DNA of 64,000 bases from an uncultured Bacillota bacterium (lineage in GTDB: Bacteria > Bacillota_I > Bacilli_A > RFN20 > CAG-288): the NCBI GenBank assembly GCA_949290645.1, contig CASESG010000006.1, positions 30,757 through 94,756 on the forward strand, written 5' to 3'. Made by a program: the position numbers and the translations under genes. Positions 36,319-46,175 of the stretch are shown piece by piece (the first letter of the stretch is position 1; each line of letters starts with the position of its first letter). The notes beneath the pieces are model-generated. The model made no database searches. It saw nothing but the letters and a program-made list of their open reading frames with translations, and was not told where the DNA came from.

Positions 36319-38120
36319 CCTTGTTTTTCTCCTTTCCGAGCTTGGAAGAACAGGTTCCTCTTGTCGAGGATCTTCTTCGCAACCTCCGCAGGAACGACCT
36401 GTTCCAATTCGTCCTTTGTGATTCCCTTCAGGGAATCGATCGTCGGATAGAGCTCCAATAGGGTTCTTTTCCTCTTCGGCCCGATTCCCTCAATGTCATC
36501 GTAGATGGTCTTGAAGGCGCTCTTTTCACGCAGCGACCGATGATAGGAGATCGCATACCGATGGACTTCGTCCTGCATCCGCATCAAGAGGAAGAAGAGG
36601 GGGCTCTTCCGGTCGAGGGGGATGACCTCTCCCGTATCGGCGTTGAGAAGGCTGTCCGTCTCATGCTTCTCGTTCTTCTTCAGGCCGCAGATGGCGATGT
36701 CGACATGGTATTCTTCCTTGCACTCGAGAGCGACCTGACACTGGTTCTCGCCGCCATCGACAAGAATCAGGTCGGGAAGCTTCGCCTTCTCCTCGACCAG
36801 GCGGGCAAAGCGACGGGAGAGGACTTCCCTCATCGAGGCGAGATCGTCCTGGCTGTTCTCCTGACGGATCTTGTATTTCCGATAGAGGGAGGGAGCCTTC
36901 TCCCCGTTGATGAACTTGACCATCGCCCCAACGCATTCCGCTCCCTGGGTGTGCGAGTTGTCGTAGAGCTCGATGTCCAGGGGGGTCTTCTTCAATCCGA
37001 GCTTGTTCTGAAGCTCGACTAGAAGGGCGAGGACATCGTCCTTGAGCCTGGCCGTCTGGAAGTGTTCGTCGAGCATCTGACGGCTGTTCTCCAGGGCCAT
37101 CGCCAGCAGGTCCTTCCTCTTTCCCCGAGTGGGGGAGACGGCATCAAAGCCCAGGGCTTCCGTGAGGACAGAAGAGAGGGAAGAATGCGGGACGATCAGC
37201 TCCTTGGGATGGGGATGATTCTGATAGAACTGGACAATCATGTTCTCGAGGAAATCGTCGATGTCGTCTTCCAGTTCCTCGACATAGACGTTCTTTCCCA
37301 GTAAGACACCTTTGCGGTAGAGAAGGAAGACGACACAGATATAACCCTCCCTTATGGAATAGCTGACGACATCGCGGTCGACGTGATCCTCGAACATGAC
37401 CTTCTGCCTGGTCGTGACGTTTTCGATGGCCAAAAGAACGTCCTTGATCTCCTTGGCCCGTTCGAACTCCAGGTTCTTGGCCTTCTCCTTCATCTCCGTC
37501 TCGAGCATGCGGACGACGTCGTTGGTCTCTCCCTTGAGGAAGAGAGTGACGTCCTTGACCATCTTCTCGTAATCCTCCTTGGGAATCGTTCGGATGCAAG
37601 GAGCCAGACACTGCCCCATGTGGTAATAGAGACAGGGCTTCTTGGGAAGGTTCCGGCACTTTCGCATCGGATAGATCTTGTTGAGCAGATCGATCATCTT
37701 GTAGGCCATCGAGGAGTTGGGATAAGGGCCGAAGTAGAGATAGCCCTTCTCCTTGTCGTTGCGGCTGATCTTGAGATAGGGATCTCCTCCCTTGCGGAGG
37801 GCGATGTAGGGATACATCTTGTCGTCCATCAGCATGATGTTGTACTTGGGATAGTACTTGTGGATCAAGGAGATCTCCAGAAGCAGGGCTTCCTTCTCAG
37901 TCTGGGTCTCGATGATGTCGAAGTCCCGAATCTCCTGCACCATGCGAAAGACCTTGCCCGACTGGGTCCTGGTGAAATATTGCTTGACCCTCTTGAGCAG
38001 GGACTTCGCCTTCCCGACATAGATGATCGTCCCGTCCTTGTCCTTCATCTGATAGGAACCGGGCCGGTCGGGAAGAAGGTTGATCTTCTCCCGCAGAAGA
38101 GGTATGTCCAAGGGATTCAT
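36315..38120 (-). CDS. uvrC: Excinuclease ABC subunit C
   Basis: UvrC makes both incisions in nucleotide excision repair. The N-terminal GIY-YIG nuclease reads GSYQMKDKDGTIIYVGKAKS; the UVR motif EFERAKEIKDVLLAIE contacts UvrB. The RNase H-like second nuclease follows (DIELYDNSHTQGAECVGAMV; PDLILVDGGENQCQVALE), and helix-hairpin-helix repeats end the protein (DIEGIGPKRKRTLLELYPT). It has 601 residues, the family length. It starts in an ATGA overlap with mutS2. Confidence 0.96.
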   Translation of the reverse strand: MNPLDIPLLREKINLLPDRPGSYQMKDKDGTIIYVGKAKSLLKRVKQYFTRTQSGKVFRMVQEIRDFDIIETQTEKEALLLEISLIHKYYPKYNIMLMDDKMYPYIALRKGGDPYLKISRNDKEKGYLYFGPYPNSSMAYKMIDLLNKIYPMRKCRNLPKKPCLYYHMGQCLAPCIRTIPKEDYEKMVKDVTLFLKGETNDVVRMLETEMKEKAKNLEFERAKEIKDVLLAIENVTTRQKVMFEDHVDRDVVSYSIREGYICVVFLLYRKGVLLGKNVYVEELEDDIDDFLENMIVQFYQNHPHPKELIVPHSSLSSVLTEALGFDAVSPTRGKRKDLLAMALENSRQMLDEHFQTARLKDDVLALLVELQNKLGLKKTPLDIELYDNSHTQGAECVGAMVKFINGEKAPSLYRKYKIRQENSQDDLASMREVLSRRFARLVEEKAKLPDLILVDGGENQCQVALECKEEYHVDIAICGLKKNEKHETDSLLNADTGEVIPLDRKSPLFFLLMRMQDEVHRYAISYHRSLREKSAFKTIYDDIEGIGPKRKRTLLELYPTIDSLKGITKDELEQVVPAEVAKKILDKRNLFFQARKGEKQG

Positions 38121-40438
38121 TTGAGATGGATGATCGTGGCGCCAAGGCCACCTTCTCCTTCCCCGCCCAGACGATAGTCTTTCACGAAGTCCGAATGGTT
38201 CTGGAGATATTTCCAGAGAGCGTTCTTCAGGGCGAAGGTTCCCGCCCCGTGGATGATGCGCACGCTCGAAAGCTTGCGGACGCGAGCCGAATCCAAAAAG
38301 GAGACCACCTTCCGCATCGCCTCGTCCACATGGAGGCCGATGATGTTGAGCTCCATCCCCTGGGAGGGATTGAGATCGAGATGGACCGTCTCGACATAGG
38401 TCTTCTTCGCCTCCTTCTTCTTCGTCGTCAGGGACAGGCCGGCAATCGGGCGCCGGATCTTCAAGCCGTCATAGTCGATCGTCGCCTCGTTCTTCTTCAA
38501 CTCGAGGACCTTTCCCAGGTGATGGTCCTCGTCCAGGACATAGTCTCCTTCCTTGAGGGTGGGAAGAGGGACTTGCTTCTCAGGCTCGACCTTCTTGTCC
38601 TTCTCCAGGAACTGGTGAAGCTCGCCCTTGGCCTTGCTCAGCTCGTTGAAGCTCAGCTCCTTCCTTCCCTTGCCTTGGAAGAGGAGGTCGAGTTCCGCGA
38701 TCTTCTTCTCGACGATCCTCTCCACCTTCTCCTGGGCCCTGAGATGGATGTTGCTCTTCTCGAGGTTGATGGCCTCGAGCTGCTGTTTCTTCTTCGTCTC
38801 CAATCGCTCGAGGTCCTTCAGGCGGTTGTCGATCGTCTTCTCCTTCTCCTCGAGCCTTCTCTTCTGGGCGTTGAGGTCATCAACGATGCTGTCGACATCG
38901 ATCTCGTTGCGGCTGCGGTTATATTCCTCCGCCCTCTTCAGGATCGACTCCGGAAGACCGATCCTCCTTGCCAGAAGCAGGCCGTAGGAATTCCCGGAAG
39001 TCCCGACCAAAAGGCGATAGGTCGGGGAGAGGGTCTCCTTTTTGAATTCCATCGCCGCGGAGAGAACCCTCTTGTCGGAAAGGGCATAGTTCTTCATCCC
39101 GTCGAAGTGGGAAGTCATCAAAGTCAAAGAAGAGAGATCCTCGAAGTAGGAGAGCAAGGCGATTCCCAGGGCCTCCCCGTCCTTTGGGGACGTTCCTTCC
39201 CCAACCTCGTCGATGATGACCAAGGAATCCTTGTCCGCCTTCTCGACGATCCCCTTGATTCCCAGAAGATGGCCGGAGAAGGTCGAGAGGTTGTCCATCA
39301 CCGACTGATTGTCTCCGCCCAGGAAGAGGACATCCTTGAGAAAGGGAACCTCCCCTCCTTGATGGGCGGGAACGAAAAGGCCCAAACGGTCCATCAACAC
39401 CGCGATACCGACGGCGCGGATCAGAATCGACTTTCCGCCGGCGTTGGGGCCGGTGATCAAGAGAAGACGGGGCTTCTCTCCGCCCATGGACAGGGTGTTG
39501 CTGACGATTGTCTCGGCATTGAGAAGAGGATGGAAGAAGGATTCCAAGGTCAGGGAATCCGTGGACAAAGTTGCGATCGACCCATCATAGGAATGTCCGA
39601 AGTCCGTCGCTCCGAAGAATCGGTCCAGACGAAGAAGGACCTCATAGTCCTGTGCGAGGGAAGGAAGGTTCTCCCGGGCCAGGGAAGAGAGGTCGGCCAA
39701 GATCTTGAGGATCTCCTCCTGCTCCTCCTGACGAAGGGAGAGGAGCTTGTTCTTCTGCTCCAGGACCGCATAGGGAACCATGTAGACCGTCTCCCCGGTC
39801 TTGGAATAGGAGAGGACCGTTCCCGGAACCTGTCCCTTGTCGGAGAGCTTGACGGGAAGAGTCTCCATCCCGGCCTTGATCGTCACGCTGTCCAAGGAGA
39901 GATAGCGGGAATAGCGCCGGCGATAGACTTCCATCGCTCCCTGGATTTGGCTTTCGAGACTGCGGATCTCCCCTCTCAGGGAGAAGAGCTTTCCGGTCGC
40001 CGTGTCGGAGATCGTCCCGTCGCTTTCGATGCTCTGGGAGAGCTTCTGCTCCAAATTCGCGATTGGTTTGAGAAGATAGGACTCATCCACCAGGATCTCC
40101 AAATTCTCCAGCGACAAGAGCTCCTTCTGGATCTCCCGGACGGAAGAAAGAAGGTCCTTGATCGAGAGGAGGGAGGAAACCTCCAAAGCCCTTCCCTTGT
40201 CGAGATCGGTCAGGATCGGATCGAGGTCGGGAAGGTTGGGAAGAGAAAGACGATGCCCTGCCTTCAGGAAGAGCTCGCACTCCTTGAGATAGTCGTGGTC
40301 GCGCAAAAGCTCGTCCCTGTCCTTGCTCAGGAGCAAAGAGAACGTCGCCTTCTTCTTCATCCCCTCCGTCGCCAGAAAGAGCCGATATCTCTTCAGGACC
40401 TCTTCGATCTCTTCCCGCAGTTTGTTGTTTTGTTCCAT
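38117..40438 (-). CDS. mutS2: MutS2 (ribosome-rescue / recombination-control ATPase)
   Basis: This 773-residue protein has a MutS-type core with Walker A LITGPNAGGKSILIRAVG, Walker B SLVIIDEVGEG, a long coiled region (about 500-600) and a C-terminal Smr domain (ELNIIGLHVDEAMRKV; VRIIHGAGTFALK). MutS2 splits collided ribosomes in Bacillus and suppresses recombination elsewhere. ATG 40438 is chosen by homology (MEQNNKLREEIEEVLKRYR). The minus-strand -10 TAAAAT (40449-40454) ends 10 nt upstream with no Shine-Dalgarno, so the mRNA may be leaderless. Confidence 0.95.
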   Translation of the reverse strand: MEQNNKLREEIEEVLKRYRLFLATEGMKKKATFSLLLSKDRDELLRDHDYLKECELFLKAGHRLSLPNLPDLDPILTDLDKGRALEVSSLLSIKDLLSSVREIQKELLSLENLEILVDESYLLKPIANLEQKLSQSIESDGTISDTATGKLFSLRGEIRSLESQIQGAMEVYRRRYSRYLSLDSVTIKAGMETLPVKLSDKGQVPGTVLSYSKTGETVYMVPYAVLEQKNKLLSLRQEEQEEILKILADLSSLARENLPSLAQDYEVLLRLDRFFGATDFGHSYDGSIATLSTDSLTLESFFHPLLNAETIVSNTLSMGGEKPRLLLITGPNAGGKSILIRAVGIAVLMDRLGLFVPAHQGGEVPFLKDVLFLGGDNQSVMDNLSTFSGHLLGIKGIVEKADKDSLVIIDEVGEGTSPKDGEALGIALLSYFEDLSSLTLMTSHFDGMKNYALSDKRVLSAAMEFKKETLSPTYRLLVGTSGNSYGLLLARRIGLPESILKRAEEYNRSRNEIDVDSIVDDLNAQKRRLEEKEKTIDNRLKDLERLETKKKQQLEAINLEKSNIHLRAQEKVERIVEKKIAELDLLFQGKGRKELSFNELSKAKGELHQFLEKDKKVEPEKQVPLPTLKEGDYVLDEDHHLGKVLELKKNEATIDYDGLKIRRPIAGLSLTTKKKEAKKTYVETVHLDLNPSQGMELNIIGLHVDEAMRKVVSFLDSARVRKLSSVRIIHGAGTFALKNALWKYLQNHSDFVKDYRLGGEGEGGLGATIIHLK

Positions 40439-40448
40439 AAACGTAGTG

Positions 40449-40454
40449 ATTTTA
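40449..40454 (-). promoter_or_regulatory. -10 box of mutS2, leaderless arrangement
   Basis: TAAAAT on the minus strand is 10 nt before the mutS2 ATG, with no ribosome-binding site between. The -35 region is not convincing. Confidence 0.45.
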
Positions 40455-40507
40455 GCACATCGAAGGAGAGAATCTATGCTATATATAGAGGCGGAGGAGA
40501 ATAGCAT

Positions 40508-41419
40508 TTGATCTACGCCAAAATAAAGGTGACCCCAGAGAAGGCCGAAGAGATCAGGGATTTCTACAAGGCCGAGGAAATCAAGGACGAGAAGAGACCC
40601 TACGACTACTTCCAGGTCCGCCGCCAGGGCATCGACATCCACGCCTACAAGAACCGCAAGGAAGTCTATGCCATCGTCTTCTCCGGCCCGAAGGAGGCCA
40701 AGGAGGAGGCAGAGCTCTTTTCCAAGGACGTGACCGTCACCGAGAGCGAATCCACGGAGAAGAATGAGGAAGGTTTCGAAGACCTCTCGAGGCAGATCGG
40801 AACCGACGAGGTCGGAGTCGGAGACTTCTTCGGCCCCTTGATCGTCGTCGCGAGCTACGTCGAGGAGAAGGACATTCCCCTTCTGGAGCGTTTCCGCATC
40901 GAGGACTCGAAGAAGATGAAGGACGACTACATCCTCGAGATCGGAAAGAGCATCGAGAGCAAGTTCCGCTCCTATTCCTGCTCTCTCTCCGCCCACAAGC
41001 TCTCCGAGATCGTCACCCGGGGACAGAACATCCACAAAGTGATGGCCATCCTCCACAACTACAGCCAGAAGAAGCTTGCGGAGCGCTACCACATCAGCAA
41101 GAAAGTCATCTGCTACGTCGATCAATTCGAGAGCGAGGACCTCTACCTCAAGCACGTCGGGAAAGACCGGATCGAAAACCCTCTCTACTTCCGCACCAGA
41201 GGAGAGACCTTCTTCCCTTCCGTCGCCCTATCCTCCGTTCTGGCACGATACCACTTTCTCAATGAGTGGAAGAAGATGGAAGAAGACTTGAGCTGTGAGA
41301 TTCCCAAGGGTGCCTCCGCTCAGGTCGACCTCGTCTTCCAGCGTCTGCGAAAGAAGGAAGGAGCGGAAAAGGTCGATCGCTATGTCAAAAAGTACTTCCG
41401 AAACTACCAAAGGGACTGA
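40508..41419 (+). CDS. rnhC: Ribonuclease HIII
   Basis: RNase HIII cuts the RNA strand of RNA-DNA hybrids. The N-terminal TBP-like substrate-binding domain covers about residues 1-80, and the catalytic domain has GTDEVGVGDFFGPLIVVAS, EDSKKMKDD and CYVDQFES. It has 303 residues, as usual. The start is TTG 40508: GGAGGAG at 40494-40500 is well placed and no ATG fits. It is divergent from mutS2; rnhC and mutS2 are close neighbours in many Bacilli. Confidence 0.95.
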   Translation: MIYAKIKVTPEKAEEIRDFYKAEEIKDEKRPYDYFQVRRQGIDIHAYKNRKEVYAIVFSGPKEAKEEAELFSKDVTVTESESTEKNEEGFEDLSRQIGTDEVGVGDFFGPLIVVASYVEEKDIPLLERFRIEDSKKMKDDYILEIGKSIESKFRSYSCSLSAHKLSEIVTRGQNIHKVMAILHNYSQKKLAERYHISKKVICYVDQFESEDLYLKHVGKDRIENPLYFRTRGETFFPSVALSSVLARYHFLNEWKKMEEDLSCEIPKGASAQVDLVFQRLRKKEGAEKVDRYVKKYFRNYQRD

Positions 41420-41427
41420 AAAGGCGC

Positions 41428-41433
41428 TATAAT
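41428..41433 (+). promoter_or_regulatory. -10 box of small secreted protein gene
   Basis: TATAAT lies 22 nt before ATG 41456, followed by the ribosome-binding site GAGGAGG. The -35 region overlaps the end of rnhC and is weak. Confidence 0.55.
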
Positions 41434-41455
41434 CGGGGTCGAGAGGAGGTTCCGA

Positions 41456-41821
41456 ATGAAATCGTTTCTTTTCGCCGCGCTGAGCCTCGTCTCAGGCCTG
41501 GGCAAGGATCAGGAGAATGAAAGTCTCCACAATCTAGAGATCGAGAAGAACAGCGACCAGATCATCGAAGGACGATACGCCTGCGTCAACAACCTCTGCA
41601 CGCTCTCGGTCAAGGACACGCTCACGGAGGACTATCTCTACACCTTCGACGCCAAGGAAGCCAAGCACGTCTATCGGAACAAGGAAGAAATCCATCCTGA
41701 GGATCTCAAGGACGGGGATCTGCTTCGCATCACCTACGACGGGACAATCGCCCTGGAATATCCGCCACGCCTGTCCAACATCTCCAAGATCGAAGTCGTC
41801 GACGAAGGATCAAAAAAATAG
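41456..41821 (+). CDS. Small secreted protein, DUF3221-like
   Basis: The 121 residues begin with a short hydrophobic start (MKSFLFAALSLVSGLG) that may be a weak signal peptide without a lipobox. A small beta-rich domain follows, ending DLLRITYDGTIALEYPPRLS. The G-D-x-hydrophobic-hydrophobic-x-(V/I)-x-Y-D-G-x-I pattern near a Tyr-Pro is like DUF3221/YobA-type domains. It has two cysteines (CVNNLC), possibly disulfide-bonded. Good Shine-Dalgarno and own promoter. Function unknown. Confidence 0.75.
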   Translation: MKSFLFAALSLVSGLGKDQENESLHNLEIEKNSDQIIEGRYACVNNLCTLSVKDTLTEDYLYTFDAKEAKHVYRNKEEIHPEDLKDGDLLRITYDGTIALEYPPRLSNISKIEVVDEGSKK

Positions 41822-41856
41822 CCCCCGAGGGAAGAGCTCGACAAGAGGAAGTCGAA

Positions 41857-41879
41857 CCCTCCCCAAGAGGGCCTTTTTT
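41857..41879 (+). terminator. Terminator after small secreted protein gene
   Basis: CCCTC-CCCAA-GAGGG followed by CCTTTTTT forms the terminator. The same CCCTC could instead pair with GAGGG at about 41827-41831, so an alternative fold exists. Confidence 0.65.
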
Positions 41880-41883
41880 CGTT

Positions 41884-42801
41884 TCAGCGATAGAAGAAGC
41901 GGAGAAGCTCCTTCATGTACTCGTCCAGAGGCGCATAGAAGGCCATCCTCTGGAGCGTCCTGGGATGGAGAAAGGAGAGGGAGAAGGCGTGAAGGGCCTG
42001 TCCCTTATCGGCAAGAGGATTGGCCGTCTTGTTGTAGAGAGGGTCCCCGATTAAGGGATGGTGGATGTAGGCGAGATGGGCACGGATCTGATGGGTCCTT
42101 CCCGTGTCGAGCTTGCAGCGGAGCAAGGCGACCTTGGATGTGGAGGAGAGGGTCGCAAAGTGCGTGATTGCCTCCTTTCCGCGGATGGGATCGACCATGG
42201 CCTTCCTCTGGCTGTGGTTTGGCCTTGTCAGAGGGGCGTCGACGCGGAAGAGATGATCCCGAACCTCTCCCTGGCAGAGGGCGAGGTAGAGCCTTTCGAA
42301 CTCGTGCCGCCGGATCTCCTCCTGAAGGACGGATTGGCTCTCCTTGTTGAGGGCGACGACAAGAAGGCCGGAGGTGTCCTTGTCGATCCGATGGACGATC
42401 CCGGGCCGGATGTCTTCGCTCTCAGCAAGGTCGAAGTCGAAGTCCTCCTCCCGGGCGAGGTAGTTGACCAGGGTGTCGTCCTGATGTCCGGGTGCGGGAT
42501 GGACGACGATTCCTCTTCTCTTGTTGATGACGGCGATGTCATGGTCCTTGTAGACGAAGTCGAGCTCGTCCTCGCCCTCGGCCTTGCGGATGTCTTTTCT
42601 CTTCTCTTCCTTGCGGGGAAGAAGCAAGATCCTCTCCCCTCCCGAAAGTGGAAAGGAACAGCTGTTGACGGCCTTTCCGTCGACAAGGACAAGGCCGTCC
42701 CTAATGTCCTTTGCGACCCGGCTTCGGGACTGGCCGAGCTTGTCCTTTAAGACGACATCCAAGCGTCCCTTGCTCTCATTGAGGATTTCCTTGTTCTCCA
42801 T
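41884..42801 (-). CDS. rluD: RluD-family 23S rRNA pseudouridine synthase
   Basis: An N-terminal S4-like RNA-binding domain (about residues 7-75; RLDVVLKDKLGQSRSRVAKD) is followed by the catalytic domain with VVHPAPGHQDDTLVNYLA and the catalytic Asp in HRIDKDTSGLLVVA, then KLDTGRTHQIRAHLA. It has 305 residues. ATG 42801 is supported by AAAGGAG 8 nt upstream and overlaps the lspA end. lspA-rluD adjacency is common in Firmicutes. RluD modifies helix 69 of 23S rRNA; close paralogues exist, so the exact site is inferred. Confidence 0.92.
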   Translation of the reverse strand: MENKEILNESKGRLDVVLKDKLGQSRSRVAKDIRDGLVLVDGKAVNSCSFPLSGGERILLLPRKEEKRKDIRKAEGEDELDFVYKDHDIAVINKRRGIVVHPAPGHQDDTLVNYLAREEDFDFDLAESEDIRPGIVHRIDKDTSGLLVVALNKESQSVLQEEIRRHEFERLYLALCQGEVRDHLFRVDAPLTRPNHSQRKAMVDPIRGKEAITHFATLSSTSKVALLRCKLDTGRTHQIRAHLAYIHHPLIGDPLYNKTANPLADKGQALHAFSLSFLHPRTLQRMAFYAPLDEYMKELLRFFYR

Positions 42802-43426
42802 CCGTGTTCTCCTTTTCCTTTTTTTCATCCGCATCCTTGATCTTGTCGATGTCGACGATCTCCAGCTCCTTCTTCTTGTCGGCCATCTGGCTCTTGATGA
42901 GCTGAATCAGGTAGTAGACAAGAAGGATCGCGATACCGATCGTCAGGTAGCTGTCGGCGAGGTTGAAGACCGGAAAATCGGTCCAGAAGGCAAACTGAAG
43001 GAAGTCCACGACTCCCCGGGAATAGATGCCAAGTCCCGCCCAATAGCCGATGCGATCGATGAGGTTTCCATACGAGCCCGCAACGATCAAGGCCAAGGCC
43101 AAGGAGACCGTCTTCGGAAGCTTGGAAAAGCGGAAGAGATAGAAGATCAGGACACCGCTTCCTATGGCAAAGGAAAGCAGGGTCAGAAGCCATTTCTGAT
43201 CGGAGAGCATCCCCCAGGCCGCTCCGTTGTTGAAGGCGAGGACGAAGTTGAAAAGGCCCGGTATCGCTCCCAAGACATTGCCCTCGGAGGAGAGATGGAC
43301 ATAGGCGAAGTACTTGCTGAGGATGTCCAGGACGACAAGAAGGACAAGAAAAGCGGTGAAGGACAGAAAGTAGGGAAGTTCCTTCTTCGAGAGAGAATCC
43401 CGGATGCCGAGGAAGAACTTCTTCAC
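42776..43426 (-). CDS. lspA: Lipoprotein signal peptidase
   Basis: LspA cuts prolipoproteins at the lipobox cysteine within the membrane. Four transmembrane helices and the two catalytic aspartates are visible (ALIVAGSYGNLIDRI; VFNLADSYLTIGIA). A charged tail of about 45 residues (MADKKKELEIVDIDKIKDAD...) makes it longer, 216 residues, than the usual 160. The start is GTG 43426, sharing GTGA with the ileS stop and preceded by GGAG. It would process the lipoproteins found in this window. Confidence 0.93.
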   Translation of the reverse strand: MKKFFLGIRDSLSKKELPYFLSFTAFLVLLVVLDILSKYFAYVHLSSEGNVLGAIPGLFNFVLAFNNGAAWGMLSDQKWLLTLLSFAIGSGVLIFYLFRFSKLPKTVSLALALIVAGSYGNLIDRIGYWAGLGIYSRGVVDFLQFAFWTDFPVFNLADSYLTIGIAILLVYYLIQLIKSQMADKKKELEIVDIDKIKDADEKKEKENTDGEQGNPQ

Positions 43427-46152
43427 TTGTCCGCTCCTTCGATGGCCTGCTTGCAGCGCGGGCAGAGATGGGCGCCGTCCACTTCCTCGAGTTCGTCGAA
43501 GTAGTTCCAGCAGCGGTCGCACCTCTTTCCCTCGTGATGCTTGGCCAAGGACTTGTCGCTCACCTGGAAGGAGGAGACGATCAGGATGGTCTGCATGTCC
43601 TTCTCCCCGATCTTCTCGATCAGCTTTCTCTCCTTGTCCGACTCCGGACGGTAGAGAACCATTGCCTCGCTGGAGGAGCCGATCTCGCCATCCTTGCGCA
43701 GAGGCTCAAGCAGGCTGTTGACGTGGCTTCTCAGCTCGAGCAGGAGCTGATAGTCCTCGCTGAGCTCTTTCTCCGGAAGTCCGAGTTCCGGATAGTCCTC
43801 AAGGGCGATACTCTCCTTTCTCTCGGGGATGTCCAAGGTGTCGTAAATCTCCTCCGTGGTGAAGGGGAGGATGGGAGAGAGGGCGATGGCCAGAGACTTC
43901 GCAATGGTGTAGAGGACGTACTGGAAGCTTCTTCTCTCCTGTGAATCCTTCTTGTCGCAATAGAGGATGTCTTTTCCGAAATCCAAGGCAAAGGAGGAAA
44001 GATCGTTGATCATGAAATTCGTCAGGGCGTTGCAACTCTTGGAGAAGTTGTAGCTCTCGTATCCGCTCTTCATCTCCAAGAGGACTTCCTTCAGCCGGTT
44101 CAGAAGCAGACTCTCGACTTCCGAAAGCTTGGAAGGGACGTAATGAGGATCGAAAGCGTGTCCTTCATCGTCGTCCAGAAGGTTGGAGAGAAGGAACTTG
44201 AAGGTGTTGCGGATCTTGCGGTATTCCTCGCTGACGATCTTCAGCAGCTCATTGGAGAGCTTGATCTCCGCCGTGGAATAGTCGATCGTCGTCGCCCAAA
44301 GGCGCAGGATGTCCGCCCCGAAGTTCTTGCAGATCGTCTCGGGGTCGATGCCGTTCTTCTTGCTCTTGGAGAACTTCTCTCCGTTCTGGTCGACGAGGAA
44401 GCCGTGGGTGACGATGGCCTTGTAGGGCCTTTCGCCATGGGTGGCGACCGCGAGGATCATCGAGGAATTGTACCAGCCGCGGTATTGATCGTTTCCCTCG
44501 AGATAGAGGTCGGCGGGGAAAGGATGCCCCAAGGCGATGCCCGAGCCCAAGAAGGAAGAGCCAGAGTCGAACCAGACATCCATGATGTCCTTCTCCTTGG
44601 TGAAGGTCCCGTTGGGGGAGTGCGGAGAGTGATAGCCTTCCGGCATCAGGTCCTTGACTTCCCATTCATACCAGATGTCGCTTCCGTGCTCACGGACGAG
44701 TTCGATGACATGGTCGAAGAGGGCCTTGTCCAAAAGCGGTTCCCCGTCCTCGCCATAGAAGATCGGAATCGGAACGCCCCAAAGGCGCTGCCTCGAGATG
44801 CACCAGTCGTCGCGGTTGGAGAGCATGTTGACCAATCTCGCCTTGCCCCAGGAAGGAAGGAATTCCACCTTCTTCGCTTCCTCGACCAGCTTGTCCTTGA
44901 TGCGGTCGATGGAGCAGAACCACTGCTTGGTCGCGCGGAAGATCGTCGGTTTCTTCGTCCTCCAGTCGTGGGGATAGGAATGGACGATGTCCTCTTCCTT
45001 GAGCAGGGAGCCGTTTCTCATCAGGATCTCCAGAACCTTGTCGTTGCATTCCTCATAGAAGAGACCCTGAAGCTCCGGCCCGGCCTCCTTGGTCATGTAT
45101 CCTCTCTCGTCGACCGGGCAGAGCGGAGGAAGGTTGTAGCGCTTGCCGACGCGATAGTCGTCCTCGCCATGTCCCGGTGCGATGTGGACGCAACCAGTGC
45201 CGGAATCGCTGGTGACATATTCGTCGGTGATGACGATCGAATCGCGGTCGTAGAAAGGATGCTTGCAGACGACCCCCTCTAGTTCCTGTCCCAGGAAAGT
45301 CTTGACTTCCTCCATCCGAGAGAAGGATAGCTTCATCATCAGGGGATCGGCCAAGTCCCTGAGCAGGACGAAAAGGCCCTTGTCCGTGCGATAAAGGCCA
45401 TAGGTCAGACGCGGATTGACACAGATCGCAAGGTTGGCCGGAAGAGTCCAGGGAGTCGTCGTCCAGATGACGAAGCTCGCCTCCGAAGGAAGGATTCCGT
45501 GCCCGTCCTTGATCGGGAAACGGACATAAATCGTTTTCGCCGTCACGTCCTTGTACTCGATCTCCGCTTCCGCCAGGGCCGATTCGCTCGAAGGAGACCA
45601 GTTGACCGGCTTGAGACCCTTGTAGATCAATCCGGACAGGGCCATGTCGCGGAAGATCTCCAGCTGGTGGGATTCATAGACCGGGTCGAGCGTCAGATAA
45701 GGATGCTCATAGTCCCCGACAAGGCCCAAGGAAAGCATCTGCTTCCTCTGGCGGTCGACCTGTCCGAGAGCGTACTCCCGGCACTTGCGACGGAACTCCG
45801 CCGGCGGAGTCACTCGGCGGTCGACACCGCTCTTGGTCACGCAAAGCTCGATCGGCAAGCCGTGGCAATCCCAGCCCGGAGTATAGGGGACATCGTTTCC
45901 GATCAGGTTGTGATAGCGGATGATCATGTCCTTGAGGATCTTGTTCAGGGCATGTCCGGCGTGGATTTCGTTGTTGGCATACGGCGGTCCGTCGTGGAGA
46001 TAGAAGGGTCTCTTGCCTGCGTTCTTCTCCCTCAATTTCTCATAAAGGTGGATGGACTGCCAATGTTGGACCAAAAGAGGTTCCTTCTGGGGGAGGTTGG
46101 CCCGCATCGGGAACTTTCCTTTGGGCATGGTCAGCGTCTTTTTCAATTCCAT
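43423..46152 (-). CDS. ileS: Isoleucyl-tRNA synthetase
   Basis: The 909-residue class I synthetase has the HIGH-type motif HAGHALNK (about residue 64) and a variant KMSKS loop, KFSKSKKNG, with Phe for Met. It also has the CP1 editing domain (FVIWTTTPWTLPANLAI; VHIAPGHGEDDY), the anticodon domain, and a C-terminal zinc site (CDRCWNYF and CPRCKQAI). ATG 46152 has GGAGG 6 nt upstream. The upstream gap is too short for a T-box. It is translationally linked to lspA by GTGA. Confidence 0.97.
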   Translation of the reverse strand: MELKKTLTMPKGKFPMRANLPQKEPLLVQHWQSIHLYEKLREKNAGKRPFYLHDGPPYANNEIHAGHALNKILKDMIIRYHNLIGNDVPYTPGWDCHGLPIELCVTKSGVDRRVTPPAEFRRKCREYALGQVDRQRKQMLSLGLVGDYEHPYLTLDPVYESHQLEIFRDMALSGLIYKGLKPVNWSPSSESALAEAEIEYKDVTAKTIYVRFPIKDGHGILPSEASFVIWTTTPWTLPANLAICVNPRLTYGLYRTDKGLFVLLRDLADPLMMKLSFSRMEEVKTFLGQELEGVVCKHPFYDRDSIVITDEYVTSDSGTGCVHIAPGHGEDDYRVGKRYNLPPLCPVDERGYMTKEAGPELQGLFYEECNDKVLEILMRNGSLLKEEDIVHSYPHDWRTKKPTIFRATKQWFCSIDRIKDKLVEEAKKVEFLPSWGKARLVNMLSNRDDWCISRQRLWGVPIPIFYGEDGEPLLDKALFDHVIELVREHGSDIWYEWEVKDLMPEGYHSPHSPNGTFTKEKDIMDVWFDSGSSFLGSGIALGHPFPADLYLEGNDQYRGWYNSSMILAVATHGERPYKAIVTHGFLVDQNGEKFSKSKKNGIDPETICKNFGADILRLWATTIDYSTAEIKLSNELLKIVSEEYRKIRNTFKFLLSNLLDDDEGHAFDPHYVPSKLSEVESLLLNRLKEVLLEMKSGYESYNFSKSCNALTNFMINDLSSFALDFGKDILYCDKKDSQERRSFQYVLYTIAKSLAIALSPILPFTTEEIYDTLDIPERKESIALEDYPELGLPEKELSEDYQLLLELRSHVNSLLEPLRKDGEIGSSSEAMVLYRPESDKERKLIEKIGEKDMQTILIVSSFQVSDKSLAKHHEGKRCDRCWNYFDELEEVDGAHLCPRCKQAIEGADK

Positions 46153-46175
46153 AGAATGCCTCCGGGTTTCATACG